From NCBI GenBank assembly GCA_009835515.1, contig VXXH01000419.1, positions 1 to 11,688 on the forward strand: DNA of 11,688 nucleotides. Direction: 5' to 3'. The notes under the pieces were generated by a model. That model did no database searches. It was not told the origin of the DNA and was given only the letters and a program-made list of their open reading frames with translations. The DNA is from Candidatus Poribacteria bacterium. Lineage in GTDB: Bacteria > Poribacteria > WGA-4E > WGA-3G. Position 1 is the first letter of the stretch; each line of letters begins with the position of its first letter. A program made the translations under genes and the position numbers. Shown here piece by piece: positions 8,811-11,688 of this stretch.

Positions 8811-8881
8811 GGTTCGTAGTAGTGTGATTTATCGCACGTCCACAAGTCAATAACGGGCAATGAATTGCCCTACTACGAACC
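8811..8881. mobile_element. MITE-like 71-bp element with terminal inverted repeats
   Basis: Perfect 12-bp terminal inverted repeats GGTTCGTAGTAG (8811-8822) and CTACTACGAACC (8870-8881) enclose two internal hairpins. One is GTGTGAT / ATCGCAC (8823-8838), perfect if a G-T pair is allowed. The other is GGGCAAT / ATTGCCC (8855-8870), a near-continuous palindrome. The element could extrude as a cruciform or fold as a three-way RNA junction. It has no coding capacity. The hexamer GAGTTT occurs at 8798-8803 and 8882-8887 and could be a target duplication, but the left copy is 7 bp outside the inverted repeat, so this is uncertain. It lies between an antitoxin gene and a PIN-toxin stub. Confidence 0.75.
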
Positions 8882-8913
8882 GAGTTTACCTTTGGTTTGA
8901 CAATACTTTGAAA

Positions 8914-9105
8914 ATGGACAGAACATTAGTGTATCTCGCGGATACCAATATTTTTCTTCAAGCCTTGTTGGAACCTGAAAATATCCAAAAACACCAGAAG
9001 GAGAAAATAGAAGCATGGAAGCATTTAAAGAACATGTTGGATTTGTTGTCCCACTCGACCGGATTAATGTTGATACCGACCAGATTATCCCGAAGCAATT
9101 CCTGA
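8914..9105 (+). pseudogene. Truncated VapC-like PIN-domain toxin (5' remnant)
   Basis: The frame opening at ATG 8914 reads MDRTLVYLADTNIFLQALLE, which matches the first strand of PIN-domain ribonucleases, including the first catalytic aspartate in LADTNIF. Similarity fades after about 25-30 residues. The frame then runs on as unrelated sequence overlapping leuD in another frame until the stop at 9105. A complete PIN toxin is about 130 residues with further acidic motifs, and none of these is present. The likely history is an antitoxin-toxin pair whose toxin lost everything but its start, leaving the stub fused to the leuD leader. The true remnant probably spans about 8914-9000. Alternatively this is chance similarity, since the match is short. 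Confidence 0.55.
8998..9003 (+). promoter_or_regulatory. leuD ribosome binding site at the edge of the PIN-toxin remnant
   Basis: AAGGAG lies 11 nt before the leuD ATG. It falls inside the open frame of the toxin stub, so any ribosomes translating the stub would pass through the leuD start region. Confidence 0.7.
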
Positions 9106-9605
9106 AACGGATTGAACGGACAGGCTTCGGTGAATTTCTCTTTAACGATTGGCGTTACCTTGAAAATGGTGCTCCAAACCCTGAGTTCGTGCTGAACGAT
9201 CCGCGTTACGCGAACGCGAGTATCCTTATCGCTGGTGCGAATTTTGGTTGTGGCAGCTCCCGTGAACATGCCCCGTGGGCACTCCAGCAGTACGGTTTCA
9301 AGGCGATTCTCGCCCCCTCATTCGCCGACATCTTCCGTAACAACTGCTATAAGAACGGCATCCTTCCGATAGCTCTGCCAGCAGAAGTTATCACATCTCT
9401 CAGTCAAGAGGCACAGGACATCGAGGGCTACCAGTTGATGATAGACTTGGAAGCGCAATCGGTCATCTGTCCTGATGGTACTGCCCACACTTTTGAGATT
9501 GGCGATTTTGAGAAGGACTGCCTACTAAATGGACTCGATGAAATCGGCTGGACTTTACAGTATGAAGCGGACATTGCAGCGTTTGAAAACCGAGGAAGCG
9601 TATAA
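9015..9605 (+). CDS. leuD: 3-isopropylmalate dehydratase small subunit
   Basis: LeuD is the small, swivel-domain subunit that completes the LeuC active site. The 196 residues are close to the usual 200. Family signatures in order are [20 protein letters not shown] (about 11-30), the [15 protein letters not shown] region, [14 protein letters not shown] (77-90, the substrate-binding loop), [19 protein letters not shown], and [15 protein letters not shown] near the C-terminus. The start is supported by AAGGAG at 8998-9003 and by alignment of [13 protein letters not shown] with the family N-terminus. It is separated from leuC by 504 bp of toxin-antitoxin and MITE sequence, though still in the same orientation. 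An intrinsic terminator follows at 9667-9703. Confidence 0.98.
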   Translation: MEAFKEHVGFVVPLDRINVDTDQIIPKQFLKRIERTGFGEFLFNDWRYLENGAPNPEFVLNDPRYANASILIAGANFGCGSSREHAPWALQQYGFKAILAPSFADIFRNNCYKNGILPIALPAEVITSLSQEAQDIEGYQLMIDLEAQSVICPDGTAHTFEIGDFEKDCLLNGLDEIGWTLQYEADIAAFENRGSV

Positions 9606-9661
9606 AAGTTCTACCGCAACTGATCTAATCATTCTCTCTGCGCACCTGAGGAAGACTTGAA

Positions 9662-9704
9662 GAAATCAGGCACTTGTGGGTTAACCATAACAGTGCCTGT
9701 TTTC
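9662..9704 (+). terminator. Intrinsic terminator after leuD
   Basis: A perfect 8-bp stem CAGGCACT (9667-9674) / AGTGCCTG (9692-9699) is followed directly by TTTTC. The 17-nt loop contains GGTTAACC, which could add an inner stem. Upstream GAAA (9662-9665) complements the downstream TTTC (9701-9704), so the hairpin could also act on the opposite strand. This is the clearest terminator in the window. Confidence 0.75.
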
Positions 9705-9740
9705 ATCTTAAAACCGTTCAAACTTTAGTGTGGGGGTAAA

Positions 9741-10439
9741 ATGCCTTACAAAGCCGTTATATTTGATTTGTATGGCACATTGGTTGACAATTTCAGCAGC
9801 CAAGCGTACGATCAGGTCCAAGAACAGATGGCAAAAACCCTTGATATTCCATACCCAAAATTCCGGCAAGTCATGCTGGAAACAATCAACGATAAATCCG
9901 CAGGCGGCTATCATGCCGTTGAAGACAATATACTTGAGATATGTCGCCGCTTAAGTATTAAAGTGAATACAACCCAAATTGAGCAAGTTGTCACTCTGCA
10001 TTATGAATTCTCAGAAAGTACACTCGTGATTGAGTCCAAGGTCTTAGAGGCATTAGATACACTAAAAAGTGATGGTTTACTTTTAGGTCTTATTACTAAT
10101 TGCAGACCGCCTATCCCATCTGCGTTCTCGCAATCTTCGTTAGCCCAATACATTGACGTTCCTATTTTCTCCTGTGAAGAACGGGTTAGGAAACCATCGC
10201 GACGTATCTACCAGATAGCGTGTGAACGGCTGGAGGTCCAACCGCAGGAGTGCCTTTATGTTGGGGATGGAAGCGGTGAAGAATTGACGGGTGCAGCAGC
10301 GGTCAGCATGCTACCCATACTAAGACGAGTCGATCTAACGGATGTCTATGACTCATATCGACCGGAAGTAGAAAACTGGCAGGGGATTGCCATTGATGAA
10401 ATCGCGGAGTTGTGCGACATCATTTCCGAATTAGCATAA
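9741..10439 (+). CDS. HAD-superfamily hydrolase (subfamily IA-like)
   Basis: A 232-residue cytoplasmic haloacid dehalogenase-type hydrolase. Motif I is FDLYGTLV with nucleophile D9. Motif II is the threonine of LITN (T119). Motif III is K151 in RKPSRRIY. Motif IV is VGDGSGEE with D176. An alpha-helical cap inserted after motif I (about 16-85) points to a subfamily I cap. The residue two after the nucleophile is Y11, not the aspartate found in most HAD phosphatases. The DLYGTL pattern is shared with 2-haloacid dehalogenases and a group of uncharacterised HAD proteins, so the substrate is unknown. A GGGGGT ribosome site at 9732-9737 precedes the ATG. It lies beyond the leuD terminator and is probably transcribed separately. 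Confidence 0.88.
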   Translation: MPYKAVIFDLYGTLVDNFSSQAYDQVQEQMAKTLDIPYPKFRQVMLETINDKSAGGYHAVEDNILEICRRLSIKVNTTQIEQVVTLHYEFSESTLVIESKVLEALDTLKSDGLLLGLITNCRPPIPSAFSQSSLAQYIDVPIFSCEERVRKPSRRIYQIACERLEVQPQECLYVGDGSGEELTGAAAVSMLPILRRVDLTDVYDSYRPEVENWQGIAIDEIAELCDIISELA

Positions 10440-10484
10440 TTATGTGTTACCCCAAATCGAGAATCTTAAAATGAGCGGAAGAGG

Positions 10485-10601
10485 ATTATCGGTTATCGGT
10501 CTTCAGTTAAAGAGGGATATTGTTGAACCAAACCCCTCTTAACTCTCACTGCGAGGCAAACCGAAAGGTTTGCGGAGCAAACCGTACTGACAACCGACAA
10601 C
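10485..10601. repeat. Compound heptamer inverted-repeat element, copy 4
   Basis: The left arm is ATTATCG, GTTATCG, GTCTTCA and GTTAAAG (10485-10512). The inner stem GTTAAAGAGGG (10506-10516) pairs with CCCTCTTAAC (10534-10543) apart from one missing base. The right arm is broken by a 44-nt GC-rich insert (10544-10587), after which TGACAAC and CGACAAC (10588-10601) resume. It sits in the gap between the HAD gene and guaB. A T-rich run (10603-10616) follows but is not directly attached to a strong stem. Confidence 0.83.
10544..10583 (+). repeat. Extended GC-rich module with GAAA-capped hairpin, copy C
   Basis: It begins with the same TCTCACTGCGAGGCAAAC as copy A, then continues into GCAAACC (10556-10562), GAAA, GGTTTGC (10567-10573), GGA and GCAAACC (10577-10583). 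The first two segments form a perfect 7-bp stem with a GAAA tetraloop. The second and third can form an alternative stem with a 3-nt loop, so only one can exist at a time. The insert interrupts the right heptamer arm of repeat copy 4. Confidence 0.75.
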
Positions 10602-10619
10602 CATTTTGTCTTTTTTCAC

Positions 10620-10625
10620 AGGAGG
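10620..10625 (+). promoter_or_regulatory. Strong Shine-Dalgarno of guaB
   Basis: AGGAGG sits 8 nt before the ATG at 10634. It is the most canonical ribosome site in the window and fixes the guaB start. Confidence 0.85.
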
Positions 10626-10633
10626 AATGAATC

Positions 10634-11688
10634 ATGGCTCACTTTTTTTCTGAAGCAAGCCGGACTTTCAGCGAATACTTGCTTTTACCGAACTTAACCA
10701 CGAAGGATTGTATCCCTGAAAACGTTATTCTGAGAACCCCTCTCGTGAAGTTTAAAGTAGGGCACCAACCACCCTCTCTGGAAGTGAATATCCCGTTTGC
10801 TTCAGCCATCATGCAAGCCGTTTCGGACCACAATTTGGCAATCGCACTGGCGAGACAGGGCGGAGTCTCCTTTATTTATGGGTCCCAAAGTATTGAGGAA
10901 CAGGCAGCAATGGTCCGGACAGTTAAGAGCCACAAAGCCGGTTTCGTCGTCAGCGACTCAAATTTAAAGTGTGATAGCACGATAGCAGATGTCGTGGAAC
11001 TCACCGAAGAAACAGGACACTCAACGATTCCTATAACCGAAGATGGTTCGTCTTCAGGAGAACTCTTCGGACTCATAACGGACAAGGACTATAGATTGAG
11101 TCGAGTGGATTTAAACGCTAAAGTCAGCGAATTCATGACGCCGTTTCCTGAGCTAATTGTCGGTCAAAAGGGAACTACGATTGAAGCTGCCAACGACCTC
11201 ATTTGGAAACACAAGATAAATTGTCTGCCGATTGTTGATGAAAATCGTAGACTGATACATTTGGTGTTCAGGAAAGATTACGATGACCACAAAAAAAATC
11301 CGCTTGAATCCGTAGATTCCCAGAAAAGACTTGTCGTCGGTGCCGGAATTAATACAAGAGATTATAAAGAGAGAGTACCAGCACTGGTCGCAGCAGGTGT
11401 CGATGTTATTTGTGTTGATTCTTCCGAAGGGTACACGGAATGGCAGTCAGACACCATTCAATTTATTAAAGATAAGTACGGTGATACTGTGAAAGTGGGC
11501 GCGGGGAACGTGGTTCATGGAGATGCATTTATGTATTTGGTAGAAGCCGGTGCTGATTTTATAAAAGTAGGTATCGGTGGCGGTGCTATTTGTATAACAA
11601 GGGAACAGAAAGGGATTGGTCGTGGGCAAGCGACTGCCGTCATTGAAGTCGCTCGGCAAAGGGACCTGTATTTGAAGGAAACCGGTGT
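10634..11688 (+). CDS. guaB: IMP dehydrogenase, 3'-truncated by the window end
   Basis: IMP dehydrogenase oxidises IMP to XMP with NAD+, the committed step of guanine nucleotide synthesis. About 351 residues are present of an expected roughly 500. The N-terminus [14 protein letters not shown] and the segment [19 protein letters not shown] match the family's barrel. A pair of CBS domains occupies about residues 95-215 ([37 protein letters not shown]). The barrel resumes at [19 protein letters not shown], with the NAD-site DSSEG (D262) and VGAGNVV. The catalytic loop is [17 protein letters not shown] with nucleophile C320. The type resembles IMPDHs of clostridia and Bacteroidetes. Codon use looks more A/T-rich than in leuC or rnj. 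The reading frame is open to the last base; the C-terminal flap and monovalent-cation region lie outside the window. Confidence 0.95.
   Translation, partial: MAHFFSEASRTFSEYLLLPNLTTKDCIPENVILRTPLVKFKVGHQPPSLEVNIPFASAIMQAVSDHNLAIALARQGGVSFIYGSQSIEEQAAMVRTVKSHKAGFVVSDSNLKCDSTIADVVELTEETGHSTIPITEDGSSSGELFGLITDKDYRLSRVDLNAKVSEFMTPFPELIVGQKGTTIEAANDLIWKHKINCLPIVDENRRLIHLVFRKDYDDHKKNPLESVDSQKRLVVGAGINTRDYKERVPALVAAGVDVICVDSSEGYTEWQSDTIQFIKDKYGDTVKVGAGNVVHGDAFMYLVEAGADFIKVGIGGGAICITREQKGIGRGQATAVIEVARQRDLYLKETG

Noticed and set aside
8897..8925. TTGACA (8897-8902) as a promoter for the toxin stub or leuD
   Set aside because: No convincing -10 hexamer lies at 16-18 nt spacing; the sequence there is AGAACA.
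9730..9954. Overlapping + strand frame at the start of the HAD gene
   Set aside because: The HAD frame carries motif I and a better-placed ribosome site; the overlapping frame has no domain features.

Overview
All recognisable genes in this window lie on the + strand and all are bacterial housekeeping or metabolic genes with ordinary start and stop codons. The layout is leuS, a secreted six-bladed propeller protein, ribonuclease J, a lipoprotein solute-binding protein of the branched-chain amino acid (LivJ/LivK) type, leuC, a small DUF2281/VapB-like antitoxin, the 5' stub of a PIN-domain toxin, leuD, a HAD-family hydrolase, and guaB, which runs off the right end. The intergenic heptanucleotide arrays (GTTATCA, GTTGTCA and relatives) resemble the short tandem repeats of filamentous cyanobacteria. 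They also fit repeat-rich environmental lineages such as Candidatus Poribacteria. That lineage guess rests on repeat style and overall gene character, not on a database comparison.

A leucine theme runs through the first 9.6 kb: leucyl-tRNA synthetase, a predicted branched-chain amino acid binding lipoprotein, and both subunits of isopropylmalate isomerase. LeuC and LeuD must form a heterodimer. Here their genes are separated by 504 bp holding an intact orphan antitoxin gene, a 71-bp MITE-like element with perfect 12-bp terminal inverted repeats and internal hairpins, and a truncated PIN-toxin start. The leuD ribosome binding site lies in or just after the toxin remnant. A good intrinsic terminator follows leuD.

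The most distinctive feature is a family of compound intergenic repeats in four gaps: after leuS, before rnj, after rnj and before guaB. Each has a run of heptamers ending in GTTAAAG or a close relative, a short core that usually pairs AGAGG with CCTCT, and a run of inverse-complement heptamers (TGACAAC, TGATAAC). Three of the four copies also carry an 18-nt GC-rich module (core CTCTCACTGCGAGGCA or its complement) inserted in register between heptamers. The copy upstream of guaB extends it into alternating GCAAACC/GGTTTGC segments that can form a GAAA-capped hairpin. One array ends 6 nt before the rnj start codon and occupies the place of its Shine-Dalgarno sequence.

No complete new defence or metabolic system is visible. 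The novel material is the repeat architecture and the disrupted leuC-leuD junction. No tRNA, rRNA, CRISPR array or transposase gene was seen. There is no gene-free stretch longer than 300 bp.
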